Below are positions 36,673 to 46,334 of a DNA stretch of 64,000 nt, piece by piece. The notes under the pieces were generated by a model. It saw nothing but the letters and a program-made list of their open reading frames with translations. It was not told the DNA's origin and did not search any database. How positions within the stretch are numbered: the first letter of the stretch is position 1; the number at the start of each line of letters is the position of its first letter. Location of the stretch: positions 124,001 through 188,000 of the forward strand of contig CAVOGY010000005.1 in assembly GCA_963695675.1 (NCBI GenBank). Direction: 5' to 3'. Origin of the DNA: DASUPK01 sp963695675 (GTDB taxonomy: Bacteria; Actinomycetota; Thermoleophilia; Solirubrobacterales; 70-9). The translations under genes were made by a program, and so were the position numbers.

Positions 36673-39218
36673 CCGCCCAGTTCCTCGAGCTCCGACCGGT
36701 AGGCGTCGAGCTTCTCCCGCTCGGCGTCGACGACGTCGGCGGGCGCCTTGGCGACGAACCCCTCGTTGGAGAGCTTGCCCTCGCCTCTCCTCACCTCGGC
36801 GCGGAGCTTCTCGCGGCGCTCCTCGATGCGGACCGCCACTGCCGCTGGATCGACCCCCTCCGTCTCGAGCAGCTCGACGCCGCCGACGCTCGCGATCGGC
36901 TCCCCCCCGTCATCCGAGAACTCGATCCGGGCGAGCCTCGAGACCAGCTCGTGCGGCCGGGTGTCATCCGCTCGCGCCGTCAGGACCTGCTTGACCGGCA
37001 CCCCCGCCAGGTCCCGCCAGCGCCGCAGCGCCCGAGTCAGCGTGATCGCCCGGCCGATCTCCGCCTCCGCCGTCTCGTCGATGAGCGACTCGTCGACCTG
37101 TGGGAACGGATGGATGACGAGCGCCTCTGCGGGCTTCTTGGGTAGGTAGGAGTAGATCTCCTCGCTGACGAAAGGCATCAGTGGGTGAGCGAGGGCGAGC
37201 ACCTGCTCGAGGGCCCAGAGCAGGGTGGCCGAGGCGTCCTCGTCGCCGTCGTAGAGCCGGGGCTTGACGATTTCCAGGTACCAGTCGCAGAGCTCAGACC
37301 AGAAGAAGTCGTAGAGATCGAGGGCGGCGTGCGCGAAGTCGTAGGCCTCGATTGACTCGGTCACGGAGCGCACAGCGCGCTGCAGCCGGGAGGCAATCCA
37401 GCGGTCCTCGACCCGGCTCGTGCGTGGCCCGGGCTCGACGTCGTCGCGGGCCTCCATCAGCACCAGGCGCGAGGCGTTCCACATCTTGTTCGCGAGGTCG
37501 CGACCCTGGCGGACGCGCGCCTCCGAGAAACGAACGTCCTGGGTCGAAGACATCGCGAGCAGGCCGAAGCGCAGGGCGTCTGCGCCATGCTCGGAGATCT
37601 CGTCGAGCGGGTCGATCCCGGTGCCGAGGCTCTTCGACATCCGCCGGCCGTCCGGCGCCTGGATCACCGAGTGCACGTAGACGTCGGAGAACGGGATCTG
37701 CTCGGTGAACTCGAGCGACATCATGATCATCCTCGCCACCCAGAGGAAGATGATGTCCCGGGCGGTGATCATCACGTCGGTGGGGAAGAAGGCTTTGAAC
37801 TCGGGGGCGTCGGTGTCTGGCCAGCCGAGCGTCGCCAACGGCCAGAGCGCCGAGCTGAACCAGGTGTCGAGCACGTCCTCCTCCTGCTCCCAGCCCTCGC
37901 CGCCCGGCGGGTCCTCCCCGACATAAGTCTCGTCGCCGCGGTACCAGACGGGCAGCCGGTGTCCCCACCAGAGCTGGCGGGAGATGCACCAGGGACGGAT
38001 CCGCTCCATCCAGTCGAGATAGACCCTGGTGTGAGGCTCGGCGGGGATGAACCGCACCCGTCCCTCGTTCACGGCCGTGATCGCCGGCACCGCCATCTCG
38101 TCCATCCGGCAGAACCACTGCAGCGAGATCAGCGGCTCGATCCGCTCGCCTGAGCGGTGCGAGAAGGGCACCGAATGCGTGTACGGCTGCTCGCCCCGGA
38201 TCAGGCCCTGGTCGCGGAGCTCCGCCACCACGGCCTCCTGCGCCTCCTGTGTGGTCATGCCGCGAAATCGTTCGGGCGCCTCGTCCGTGATCCGGCCGTC
38301 CTCGCCGATCACGCTGATCTCGGGAAGATTGTGGATGCGGCCGATCTCGAAGTCGTTGGGATCGTGGCCCGGGGTGATCTTGAGAGCCCCCGTGCCGAAC
38401 TCCGGGTCGACGTGCTCATCCGCGATCACCGGCAGTCGCCTGCCGACCAGCGGCAGGATCGCGTGCTTGCCGACCACGTCGCGGTAGCGATCGTCGGCGG
38501 GATTCACCGCGACGGCGGTGTCGGCGAGCATCGTCTCCGGGCGCACCGTGGCAACGATCAGGTCGCCGCCGTCCTCCAGCGGATAGGCGATCTCGTAGAG
38601 CGTGTCGGTCACCTCGCGGTTCTCGACCTCTAGATCGGAGATCGCCGACTGGGTCCCCGGGTCCCAGTTGACCATGTAGTTGTCGCGGTAGATCCAGCCC
38701 TTGCGGTAGAGCTCCGCGAAGACCCGGTAGACCGCGGTCACATACCCGTCGTCGAGCGTGAAGCGCTCGCGCAGGTAGTCGCAGGACGCGCCCAGTCGCT
38801 TGTACTGCTCGATGATCGTGTTGCCGTACTGGTGGCGCCACCCCCAGACCCGCTCGATGAACTTCTCCCGACCGAGCTCCTCGCGCGAGCTGCCCTGCGA
38901 GGCAAGCTCCTTCTCGACCACCGCCTGGGTAGCGATTCCGGCATGATCGGTGCCGAGGATCCAGATCGTGTTCCGCCCGCGCATCCGGGCGAGCCGGATC
39001 AGGACGTCCTGGACCGTGCCGTTGAGCGCATGGCCCATGTGGAGGGCCCCGGTGACGTTCGGCGGGGGAATGGCGATCGAGTAGTTCTCGGCGGGCGAGC
39101 CCTCGGCGGGCGGATGAAACCAGCCCCCCTCCATCCAGTATTCGAAGACACGCTGCTCGACGGCACCGGGCTCCCAGCGGGTGGTCTCCTCGAGGGTCTT
39201 GCGGCGCTCCGCGTCCAC
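36669..39218 (-). CDS. valS: Valyl-tRNA synthetase
   Basis: An 849-residue class I ValRS. The HIGH signature appears in IPPPNVTGALHMGHALNGTV and the KMSKS equivalent as DGRRMSKSLGTGIDPLDEIS. The editing domain has ATVRPETMLADTAVAVNPAD. The C-terminal arm ends in a coiled coil (RREKLRAEVRRGEGKLSNEG … LDAYRSELEELGG). It starts at GTG 39218 without a Shine-Dalgarno; an AATAAT -10-like box ends 7 bases before it, so the message may be leaderless. It is followed by folC with a 4-bp overlap. Confidence 0.97.
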   Translation of the reverse strand: MDAERRKTLEETTRWEPGAVEQRVFEYWMEGGWFHPPAEGSPAENYSIAIPPPNVTGALHMGHALNGTVQDVLIRLARMRGRNTIWILGTDHAGIATQAVVEKELASQGSSREELGREKFIERVWGWRHQYGNTIIEQYKRLGASCDYLRERFTLDDGYVTAVYRVFAELYRKGWIYRDNYMVNWDPGTQSAISDLEVENREVTDTLYEIAYPLEDGGDLIVATVRPETMLADTAVAVNPADDRYRDVVGKHAILPLVGRRLPVIADEHVDPEFGTGALKITPGHDPNDFEIGRIHNLPEISVIGEDGRITDEAPERFRGMTTQEAQEAVVAELRDQGLIRGEQPYTHSVPFSHRSGERIEPLISLQWFCRMDEMAVPAITAVNEGRVRFIPAEPHTRVYLDWMERIRPWCISRQLWWGHRLPVWYRGDETYVGEDPPGGEGWEQEEDVLDTWFSSALWPLATLGWPDTDAPEFKAFFPTDVMITARDIIFLWVARMIMMSLEFTEQIPFSDVYVHSVIQAPDGRRMSKSLGTGIDPLDEISEHGADALRFGLLAMSSTQDVRFSEARVRQGRDLANKMWNASRLVLMEARDDVEPGPRTSRVEDRWIASRLQRAVRSVTESIEAYDFAHAALDLYDFFWSELCDWYLEIVKPRLYDGDEDASATLLWALEQVLALAHPLMPFVSEEIYSYLPKKPAEALVIHPFPQVDESLIDETAEAEIGRAITLTRALRRWRDLAGVPVKQVLTARADDTRPHELVSRLARIEFSDDGGEPIASVGGVELLETEGVDPAAVAVRIEERREKLRAEVRRGEGKLSNEGFVAKAPADVVDAEREKLDAYRSELEELGG

Positions 39219-39246
39219 GCGGCCGATTATTCACACTCACGGCCGC
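39219..39246 (-). promoter_or_regulatory. Extended -10 box and inverted repeat abutting the valS start
   Basis: On the minus strand GCGGCCG, a 14-base loop and CGGCCGC form a 7-bp inverted repeat ending right at the GTG of valS. The loop holds TGTGAATAAT, an extended -10-like sequence whose last base is 7 bases from the GTG. No good -35 is seen. This fits a leaderless transcript; the repeat could instead be an operator. Confidence 0.4.
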
Positions 39247-39269
39247 AAACCGGCCGACACTCCTGGATG

Positions 39270-39287
39270 GCTGTTGCGGGCAACAGC
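39270..39287. terminator. Short perfect hairpin between Cpn10-like gene and valS
   Basis: GCTGTTG-CGGG-CAACAGC (outer bases also pair) forms a 7-bp stem with a four-base loop, lying between the stop of the Cpn10-like gene and the valS promoter region. No T-run follows. It could separate the two transcription units. Confidence 0.45.
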
Positions 39288-39308
39288 TAGGCAGGACGGT
39301 CCTCCTCT

Positions 39309-39668
39309 TCAGGACGCGTCGGGCTGGGACTCGAGCGACTCGAGTACGCCGAGGATCTCGCCGACCCGGCAGACGAGCAGGCGCTCCTCGTCTATCTCCA
39401 CCCAGACACCTGCCGATGACGGGAAGACGACGTGGTCGCCGGGCTGCACGGGCATGTCGACGCCTGCGTTCTCCCACCAGTCGAGCCCGGGCCCTACCGC
39501 GAGCACGATCCCCTGCTGGGGTGGCGGCTCATCGGTCCCAGACGGGACCACTAGCCCCGACCGGCGCATCCGGTCCTGATCCAGCTCTTTGAGAACCACC
39601 TGGTCGAACAGGGGACGCAGCTGATGCCGAACGGTCTCCACGGGCCCACGGGACGATCGGGTGCTCAT
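39309..39668 (-). CDS. GroES/Cpn10-family protein not linked to groEL
   Basis: A 119-residue protein with a 17-residue polar extension and then a Cpn10 domain: LRPLFDQVVLKELDQDRMRR, SGLVVPSGTDEPPPQQGIVL, PVQPGDHVVFPSSAGVWVEI and RLLVCRVGEILGVLE. GroES is the lid of GroEL. The mobile-loop region is altered (GTDEPPPQQG instead of the usual EKPQxG), and an insertion (DWWENAGVDM) follows. No groEL is nearby. It is probably a paralogue with a divergent role rather than the main co-chaperonin. Confidence 0.75.
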   Translation of the reverse strand: MSTRSSRGPVETVRHQLRPLFDQVVLKELDQDRMRRSGLVVPSGTDEPPPQQGIVLAVGPGLDWWENAGVDMPVQPGDHVVFPSSAGVWVEIDEERLLVCRVGEILGVLESLESQPDAS

Positions 39669-39699
39669 GGCCTCAGGATATCCGGCTCTGTTGGGCGAT

Positions 39700-40098
39700 C
39701 TAGTCGGAGAGTCCGGCGGCCTCGAGCCCTTCCGACCTGCCGGAGTACTCGACCAGGCGAATTGCCCGGCCGTCCCGCATCGTGATCACGTGGGCGAGCT
39801 CCATCTCCATCGGGACCCCGCTCTCGCTCCCGTGGCCGCTGAACCGGACCCAGAGGAAGACGGTATCCCCGTTCTCTCCGGAATCAAGCGGCTCCACCTT
39901 GAGGTCGGGGTAGGCGTCGAGCCAGCTGCCGACCTGCAGTCTGATCGCGTCGATGCCCCGGTGAACGGCTGAATCGGGGTCTTCCCGGGAGGCGTGATAC
40001 TCGGCGTCCTCGTGCCAGAACCAGAGCTCCGGCCTCTTCTCGCCGGCATTGAACCTGGCGTACCCGTCGAGCACGAACTCGAGGTCCTGCTGCGACAT
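39700..40098 (-). CDS. SnoaL-like / NTF2-fold protein
   Basis: A 132-residue single-domain protein with the SnoaL/NTF2-like pattern: LEFVLDGYARFNAGEKRPEL, EDAEYHASREDPDSAVHRGI, IRLQVGSWLDAYPDLKVEPL, TVFLWVRFSGHGSESGVPME and AHVITMRDGRAIRLVEYSGR. These alpha+beta cones bind small molecules or act as isomerases; the ligand is unknown. It begins at ATG 40098, 22 bp after the clpX stop, so the two may be co-transcribed. Confidence 0.82.
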   Translation of the reverse strand: MSQQDLEFVLDGYARFNAGEKRPELWFWHEDAEYHASREDPDSAVHRGIDAIRLQVGSWLDAYPDLKVEPLDSGENGDTVFLWVRFSGHGSESGVPMEMELAHVITMRDGRAIRLVEYSGRSEGLEAAGLSD

Positions 40099-40120
40099 CG
40101 CCAGGAAGTATCGGCGGTTC

Positions 40121-41413
<1,293 letters not shown>

Positions 41414-41608
41414 CGGAATTACTCCCTCGGTCTCGCTTCGCCCGGCCGGCGGCTTCCTCGCTTCGAAGCTTAGACGCCCACCGACCTCGGCCTGACGGAG
41501 ACGACTACGCCGCGCACGGGCTGTTTCCTTCCGCCGTTACATCGGCCCCAGGCCCATCGACCGCAAGAACGAGGCCTCGAGGCCGTCCGCGCTCAAGTGC
41601 CGCGGCGA

Positions 41609-42397
41609 CTAGCTGTAGCGGTCCCAGGCGCGCAGGTAGGGCTCGGGATCGGCCGGCCGGCCGCCGACGTGGATCTCGAAGTGCAGGTGGCACGGCGCGC
41701 TGCCCGCGTTCCCGGTCCGACCGATGTGGCCGACGATCTGACCGACGTGGACCTCATCGCCGCGCTCAAAGGGAGACGGGTGGACCATGTGGGCGTACCA
41801 GTACTTCCGCCTCTCCCCCAGTCCCCTGATCACGACGAAGTTGCCATCGAGCCGCGGGTCGTACGCGCGCTTGACGACGGTCCCGGTCACCGCGGCGGCG
41901 AGCGGGGTGCCGCAGCGGCCGGTGACGTCGAAGCCCTTGTGCCGGCGCCCGCCGTTGCGCGGAGCCCCGAAGTTCCCGACCGGCCCGCGGGTCCCGTGTG
42001 GTCCGCGCACCGGGAAAAAGTGTTTGTGCAGCTCGACGCTCCCCGCCTCCCTATCGCTCCCACCGGCAACGGCGACGATGACTCGGTAGGTCCCGTCGGC
42101 GACCGGCCTGCCGCCGTTGGACAGCCCGTCCCACTTCTCAACCCGGTCGATTCCGGGCTGCACGTCCGAGAGCTCGATCCGGCGCACCTCCTGGCCCGAA
42201 CCGGCGATCTTGATCGTCACATCGGCCGGCGCCGGGCCGGCGATCCGGAACGCGACCCGCACGCCGTCGGCCGAGTCCGTGAAGCCTTTCTGCGGGGAGA
42301 CCGAGGCGCTCCGCACCACCGTGTCGCCGGCCACGCTCAATGGCACTGCCGCAAGGAGGGCGGCGAGAACCGCGAGAACTGGAAGGAGGCGCCTCAA
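41609..42397 (-). CDS. Secreted M23-family peptidoglycan endopeptidase
   Basis: A 262-residue exported protein. The N-terminal signal peptide (MRRLLPVLAVLAALLAAVPL, cleavage near SVAGD) is followed by a FlgD-like beta domain (about 25-120, WDGLSNGGRPVADGTYRVIV) and a LytM/M23 domain. Zinc ligands appear in GGRRHKGFDVTGRCGTPLAA (HxxxD) and APCHLHFEIHVGG (HLH). M23 enzymes cut peptide cross-links or remodel the wall; some act as non-catalytic activators, but here the ligands are complete. It separates clpP from clpX, an unusual position. Confidence 0.9.
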   Translation of the reverse strand: MRRLLPVLAVLAALLAAVPLSVAGDTVVRSASVSPQKGFTDSADGVRVAFRIAGPAPADVTIKIAGSGQEVRRIELSDVQPGIDRVEKWDGLSNGGRPVADGTYRVIVAVAGGSDREAGSVELHKHFFPVRGPHGTRGPVGNFGAPRNGGRRHKGFDVTGRCGTPLAAAVTGTVVKRAYDPRLDGNFVVIRGLGERRKYWYAHMVHPSPFERGDEVHVGQIVGHIGRTGNAGSAPCHLHFEIHVGGRPADPEPYLRAWDRYS

Positions 42398-42420
42398 CCG
42401 GCGCGCGAGTCTAACCGCGG

Positions 42421-43005
42421 CTACCGATGCTCGATGACGCGGTCGACCAGGTGGTACTCCTTGGCCTCCTCCGCGCTCATGAAGTAGTCGCGCTCTGTGT
42501 CCTTCGCGACCTTCTCCAGCGCCTGTCCGGTGTGCTTGGCGATGATCTCGTCGAGCCGCTGGCGTACGTCGATGATCTCCTTGGCGTGGATCTCGATGTC
42601 GGTGGCCTGGCCGGAGAATCCGCCCGAGACCTGGTGGATCAGGATCTTCGAGTTCGGCAGCGCCATCCGCTTCTCCTCGGAGCCGCCGGCGAGCAGCAGC
42701 GCGCCCATGCTCATCGCCACGCCCACACAGATCGTTTGGATATCCGGCTTGATGAACTGCATCGCGTCGTAGATCGCCAGCCCGGCGTAGACGGACCCAC
42801 CCGGCGAGTTGATGTAGATGCTGATGTCCTTGTCCGGGTCCTCGGACTCGAGGTGGATCAGCTGCGCGACGATCAGGTTCGCGATGTCCTCGGTTATCGG
42901 CGTGCCGAGGAAGACGATCCGCTCGTTGAGCAGGCGGGAGTAGATGTCGAACGCCCGCTCGCCGCGGGAGGTCTGCTCCACCACCATTGGGACCAGGGGA
43001 CTCAT
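42421..43005 (-). CDS. clpP: ClpP protease subunit
   Basis: A 194-residue ClpP. Catalytic Ser is in CVGVAMSMGALLLAGGSEEK and His in NSKILIHQVSGGFSGQATDI; the Asp lies in the following helix region. YINSPGGSVYAGLAIYDAMQ lines the substrate groove. It forms the tetradecamer driven by ClpX. It starts at ATG 43005; a TAGACT -10-like box 9 bases before it suggests a very short or absent leader. Only one clpP is seen here, whereas many actinobacteria carry two. Confidence 0.96.
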   Translation of the reverse strand: MSPLVPMVVEQTSRGERAFDIYSRLLNERIVFLGTPITEDIANLIVAQLIHLESEDPDKDISIYINSPGGSVYAGLAIYDAMQFIKPDIQTICVGVAMSMGALLLAGGSEEKRMALPNSKILIHQVSGGFSGQATDIEIHAKEIIDVRQRLDEIIAKHTGQALEKVAKDTERDYFMSAEEAKEYHLVDRVIEHR

Positions 43006-43060
43006 GGGGGCGTGAGTCTAGCGACCACCAGGCACGGGCCTGACCGGGGACAATCGCGGA

Positions 43061-43606
43061 ATGAGCTCAGCTGGGGAGATCCTGACCGTCGGTCACTCGA
43101 ACCACGAAGAGGGGGAGTTCCTCGAGCTCGTCGGCGGTGCAGGCGTTGCGTTGATTGCGGACGTGCGCGCCAATCCCCGGTCCCGCTATCCGCAGTTCAA
43201 CCGCTCGGCGCTCGCCGGAACGATGAAGGCGGCCGGGATGGGCTACGCGCCGCTGGGAGCCGAGCTCGGCGGCCGCCGCGAACCGCAACCCGACTCGATC
43301 AACACGGCCCTCGAGGACGGACCCTTCCGCGGCTACGCCGACCACATGCGAAGCCCGCAGTTCGAGGCCGGAATCGACCTCCTCGAGGAGCTGGCCCGGG
43401 AGCGTCGCACCGCGGTCATGTGCGCCGAGGCGGACTGGACCCGCTGCCACCGCCGCCTGCTGGCCGACGCGCTCACCGTGCGCGGCTGGTGGGTCCTGCA
43501 CCTCGAGCCGACCGGCGCGCTCACCCAGCATGAGCTGACGGACTTCGCCGTGGTCGAACGAGGAGTGATCACCTATCCCGAGCCGCAGACGAGTCTCGGG
43601 CTCTAG
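43061..43606 (+). CDS. DUF488-family protein
   Basis: A 181-residue soluble protein of the DUF488 family: ILTVGHSNHEEGEFLELVGG, LIADVRANPRSRYPQFNRSA, GYAPLGAELGGRREPQ, and the conserved Cys/His block AVMCAEADWTRCHRRLLADA. The family has no firmly established reaction. It is the only plus-strand gene between clpP and tig. Its TAG stop overlaps the stop of the opposing small gene in a shared CTAG. Confidence 0.85.
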   Translation: MSSAGEILTVGHSNHEEGEFLELVGGAGVALIADVRANPRSRYPQFNRSALAGTMKAAGMGYAPLGAELGGRREPQPDSINTALEDGPFRGYADHMRSPQFEAGIDLLEELARERRTAVMCAEADWTRCHRRLLADALTVRGWWVLHLEPTGALTQHELTDFAVVERGVITYPEPQTSLGL

Positions 43607-43821
43607 CGCGTCGCAGCGTGCCTGCGGCTGGCCCGCGCAGCCGCCCGGCGGGAGCGCACCGTCCCTCGCTGCCCGTTCCCGACCTGAACCAGGAAGGGCG
43701 CTGCGCGCCGGAGCTTCCGAAGCTCACGCGCCCTGATCAGGTAGAGCACGAGAAGTCCCGACAGCGCCAGGAAGGAGGCGATGCCTGCCACTGCGCCGAC
43801 GTCTTCAATCGTGCCGAACAA
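43603..43821 (-). CDS. Small single-helix membrane protein with basic tail
   Basis: A 72-residue frame with one helix (about residues 10-31, AGIASFLALSGLLVLYLIRA) and a strongly basic C-terminus (RGTVRSRRAAARASRRHAAT). Topology would place the tail in the cytosol. No family recognised. It lies directly downstream of tig and converges on DUF488. Confidence 0.55.
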   Translation of the reverse strand: MFGTIEDVGAVAGIASFLALSGLLVLYLIRARELRKLRRAAPFLVQVGNGQRGTVRSRRAAARASRRHAATR

Positions 43822-43851
43822 GGCGCCGGATCGTAGTGATCTCGGAAGCGC

Positions 43852-45240
43852 CTAGTCGGAGCCCGGCGTCCAGAGGGCGCCCTTCTCCTCGGGCTCCTTC
43901 TCCGGGGTCCAGATCTCCTCGCGGGCCTGCGCCTGCTCCATCGGGATCGGCTTGGCCTGCTCGGCGATCAGCTCGAGTGCGCGGCGCATCCGCAGGTCCT
44001 GCTTGAGCAGCTCTTCCCGGCCGCTCCCGCGGATCTCCTTGAGGGCATCCTCGGGCTCAGGATGCCCGTGGTCCTCGTGGCCCGGCGGGACCTGAAGCGC
44101 CTCGAGCTCGTCCTCTTCGCTGATCTCGATCCCCTCCGCCCGCGCTACCGCCTCGAGCACGGCCTCGCGCTTCAGTGCCTGGTCGGCCTCGGGGCGCGCC
44201 TGGGTGATCATCTCCTCACGGGTCTTTCCCTGAAGCTGCAGGTAGTTGTCGGGTTCCATCCCCTGCCGCCGAAGCGAGCGCTCTACCCGCCGCCACATCT
44301 CCTCCGCCCTGGCGTCGATGACCGAGGCGGGCAGATCCACTTTCGCCTGGGCCACCGCCGCGTCGAGGGCGTTCTCGCGGAAGCGCTCGGCGATCTGGCG
44401 GTCTAGAACCTGACGGATCTGCTCGGAGATGTGGTCGCGAAGCTCGGCCAGGGTGTCGAACTCGGAAGCCTCCGCAGCGAAATCGTCGTCGAGGTCGGGA
44501 AGCTCCTTCTCACGGACCTCCTTGACCTTGATCTCGAACTCAGCGGTCTTCCCGGCGACCTCCTCGGCGGGGTAGTCGTCCGGGAAATGAACGGTCGCCT
44601 GCCGCTCCTCTCCTGGCGCGGCGCCCTCCACCGCCTTCTCAAGCTCCGGCAGCACCCTACCCTCGCCGAGCTCGAGCAGGTAGTCGCGCGCGGTGCCGCC
44701 CTCGAACGGCTCGCCGTCGATCCTGCCCTCGTAGTCGATCAGCAGCACGTCCCCTTCGTTGGCGGCGCGCTCGACGGGGTTGAGCTTGGCGAAACCCTCC
44801 TGCAGCCGGCGCAGCTCCGTCTCGACGGCCTCCTCGGGGACCTCCGGCTCCTCGCGACCGACCTCGAGGCCCTTGTATTCGCCGAGCTCTGCGCTCGGCC
44901 GCACGGCGACTTCGATCGAGAAGCGCAGCGGGTTTCCCTCCTCGGGCAGGTCGGAGAGGTCGAGCTTCGGGTCGCCTACCGGGTTCACACCGGACTCGAC
45001 CATGGCGCGCTCGTACCAGTCGCCGAGCGATGACTCGAGCGCCTGGGTGAGGACGGTCTGGCGACCGAGTCGCTGCACCACCATCTCGGGCGGCACCTTG
45101 CCCTTGCGGAACCCGGGCAGCTTCATGTCCTGCCCGAGCTGGCGGGCAGTGCGGGCGATGCTGCCCTCCACGTCCTTCGGGTCGACGTCGACGTCGACGC
45201 GGACCCGCGAGTCGGGAAGCTCCTTTACCGTCGTCTCCAT
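43852..45240 (-). CDS. tig: Trigger factor
   Basis: A 462-residue ribosome-bound chaperone and prolyl isomerase. The N-terminal ribosome-binding loop is GFRKGKVPPEMVVQRLG (signature GFRxGKxP). The FKBP-type PPIase domain is around LLIDYEGRIDGEPFEGGTAR, and the C-terminal chaperone arms follow, with a His/Glu-rich loop (PPGHEDHGHPEPEDALKEI). I start at ATG 45240. It heads the tig-clpP-clpX series. No good Shine-Dalgarno precedes it. Confidence 0.95.
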   Translation of the reverse strand: METTVKELPDSRVRVDVDVDPKDVEGSIARTARQLGQDMKLPGFRKGKVPPEMVVQRLGRQTVLTQALESSLGDWYERAMVESGVNPVGDPKLDLSDLPEEGNPLRFSIEVAVRPSAELGEYKGLEVGREEPEVPEEAVETELRRLQEGFAKLNPVERAANEGDVLLIDYEGRIDGEPFEGGTARDYLLELGEGRVLPELEKAVEGAAPGEERQATVHFPDDYPAEEVAGKTAEFEIKVKEVREKELPDLDDDFAAEASEFDTLAELRDHISEQIRQVLDRQIAERFRENALDAAVAQAKVDLPASVIDARAEEMWRRVERSLRRQGMEPDNYLQLQGKTREEMITQARPEADQALKREAVLEAVARAEGIEISEEDELEALQVPPGHEDHGHPEPEDALKEIRGSGREELLKQDLRMRRALELIAEQAKPIPMEQAQAREEIWTPEKEPEEKGALWTPGSD

Positions 45241-45439
45241 GGAGGAGACCACCTTAGACGCCGACCGACCCAAGCGGCTCGGTGTCAGCGGCGGAGAGAG
45301 GCTCGGCACCTGGCTATACACCGGCGCACCCGGTCGACTGGTCTCCTTCTCGATCGACCTCGGGCTCTCGCTCGCCGCCCTTGGGATCTACGGAGCTCGG
45401 CAGGCCTGGCGCCGGATCAGCTCGATCCCTCGGTCTTGA
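45239..45439 (+). CDS. Candidate small protein divergent from tig
   Basis: A 66-codon frame beginning MEETTLDADRPKRLGVSGGE and ending ARQAWRRISSIPRS. It has one moderately hydrophobic stretch (LVSFSIDLGLSLAALGIYGA) and GC-rich third positions. Its ATG lies in the same CCATGG palindrome as the tig ATG, so both genes would start within 2 bp on opposite strands. There is no Shine-Dalgarno and the end overlaps the CtaG-like gene by 23 bp. It may be real and leaderless or simply a chance frame. Confidence 0.35.
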   Translation: MEETTLDADRPKRLGVSGGERLGTWLYTGAPGRLVSFSIDLGLSLAALGIYGARQAWRRISSIPRS

Positions 45440-46313
45440 TCCGCTCCTCCAGGCGCGCACCCTGGCCGGCGGCGGCCGCGCGCGCGGCCCGGGCCTCGCT
45501 GAGGGGTACGCCACGCGACTCGGCGAGATCGAGGAGGCGCTGGCGCTCGGTGTCCTGCTGCGCCCACACGAGGAAGAGCCAGGCGAGCACCCCGAACGTG
45601 ACGAACCCTCCCTCGACCATCATGATCACGCCGGCGATGCTCTGGTCGGTCACCGCCGAGATGTGCCACTTCGCCTCTCCGGCGGCGTAGTCCGGATAGA
45701 AGACCGTGTTCGACCACATCAGGACGTTCCCGAGGACGATGCCGGTGAAGCGCACGCCGATCAGGTAGCCGATCTTGGCCGGGATTCCGAACCACCTCGG
45801 CTGTGGCAGCGGCCCGACCAGCGGCATCCACATCAACACCCCGAAGCCGATGAAGCACGCGTGTTGGAGGGCGTGCACCGAGCTGTGCGCGACGGCCCCC
45901 TGATAGAGCGCGGGGATGTGCCAGACGTAGAGGTCGACGGCCCAGAGCGGCAGCGCCACCAGCGGATGCGCCAGATGCCGCATCCAGCCAAGCCAGGGGT
46001 TGGCCAGCAGCGGCTGGAGGAGCGGGCCGGTCAGGCCGAGCACGATCAGGAGGGCTCCCAGGTCGCCCATCAGCAGGTGCTGGGACATGTGCGCGAGCAC
46101 GAGCTCGGTGTCGAGGTGGCCGAGCGGCGAGAGGAAGGCGATCGCGATCAGCAGGAGGCCCGAGGCGAAACAGGCGATTCGCCACGGGGATACGGGCCGG
46201 CCCTCCCGCGCCAGGGTCAGCGTGCGGAACGCATAGGCGGTCCCGACCAGCGTCAGCGCGGCAACCTGGAGGGGCTCGAAGACCGGGCCACCCACATGCG
46301 CAATGGGGAACAC
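45417..46313 (-). CDS. ctaG: CtaG/caa3-type cytochrome oxidase assembly membrane protein
   Basis: A 298-residue protein with about seven helices and the caa3_CtaG pattern: LVLAHMSQHLLMGDLGALLI with conserved His residues, LWAVDLYVWHIPALYQGAVA, ALQHACFIGFGVLMWMPLVG and AGVIMMVEGGFVTFGVLAWL. The family is linked to copper centre assembly of cytochrome oxidases in actinobacteria and bacilli, although no oxidase genes lie in the window. The C-terminal 45 residues are a charged cytosolic tail. Start GTG 46313 lies 22 bp after corA. Confidence 0.85.
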   Translation of the reverse strand: MFPIAHVGGPVFEPLQVAALTLVGTAYAFRTLTLAREGRPVSPWRIACFASGLLLIAIAFLSPLGHLDTELVLAHMSQHLLMGDLGALLIVLGLTGPLLQPLLANPWLGWMRHLAHPLVALPLWAVDLYVWHIPALYQGAVAHSSVHALQHACFIGFGVLMWMPLVGPLPQPRWFGIPAKIGYLIGVRFTGIVLGNVLMWSNTVFYPDYAAGEAKWHISAVTDQSIAGVIMMVEGGFVTFGVLAWLFLVWAQQDTERQRLLDLAESRGVPLSEARAARAAAAGQGARLEERIKTEGSS

Positions 46314-46334
46314 GCCCCCATCGTAGGCGTGCGC

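Noticed and set aside
43603..43606. Shared CTAG of two converging stop codons
   Set aside because: A chance four-base palindrome at converging ends; noted but without functional meaning.
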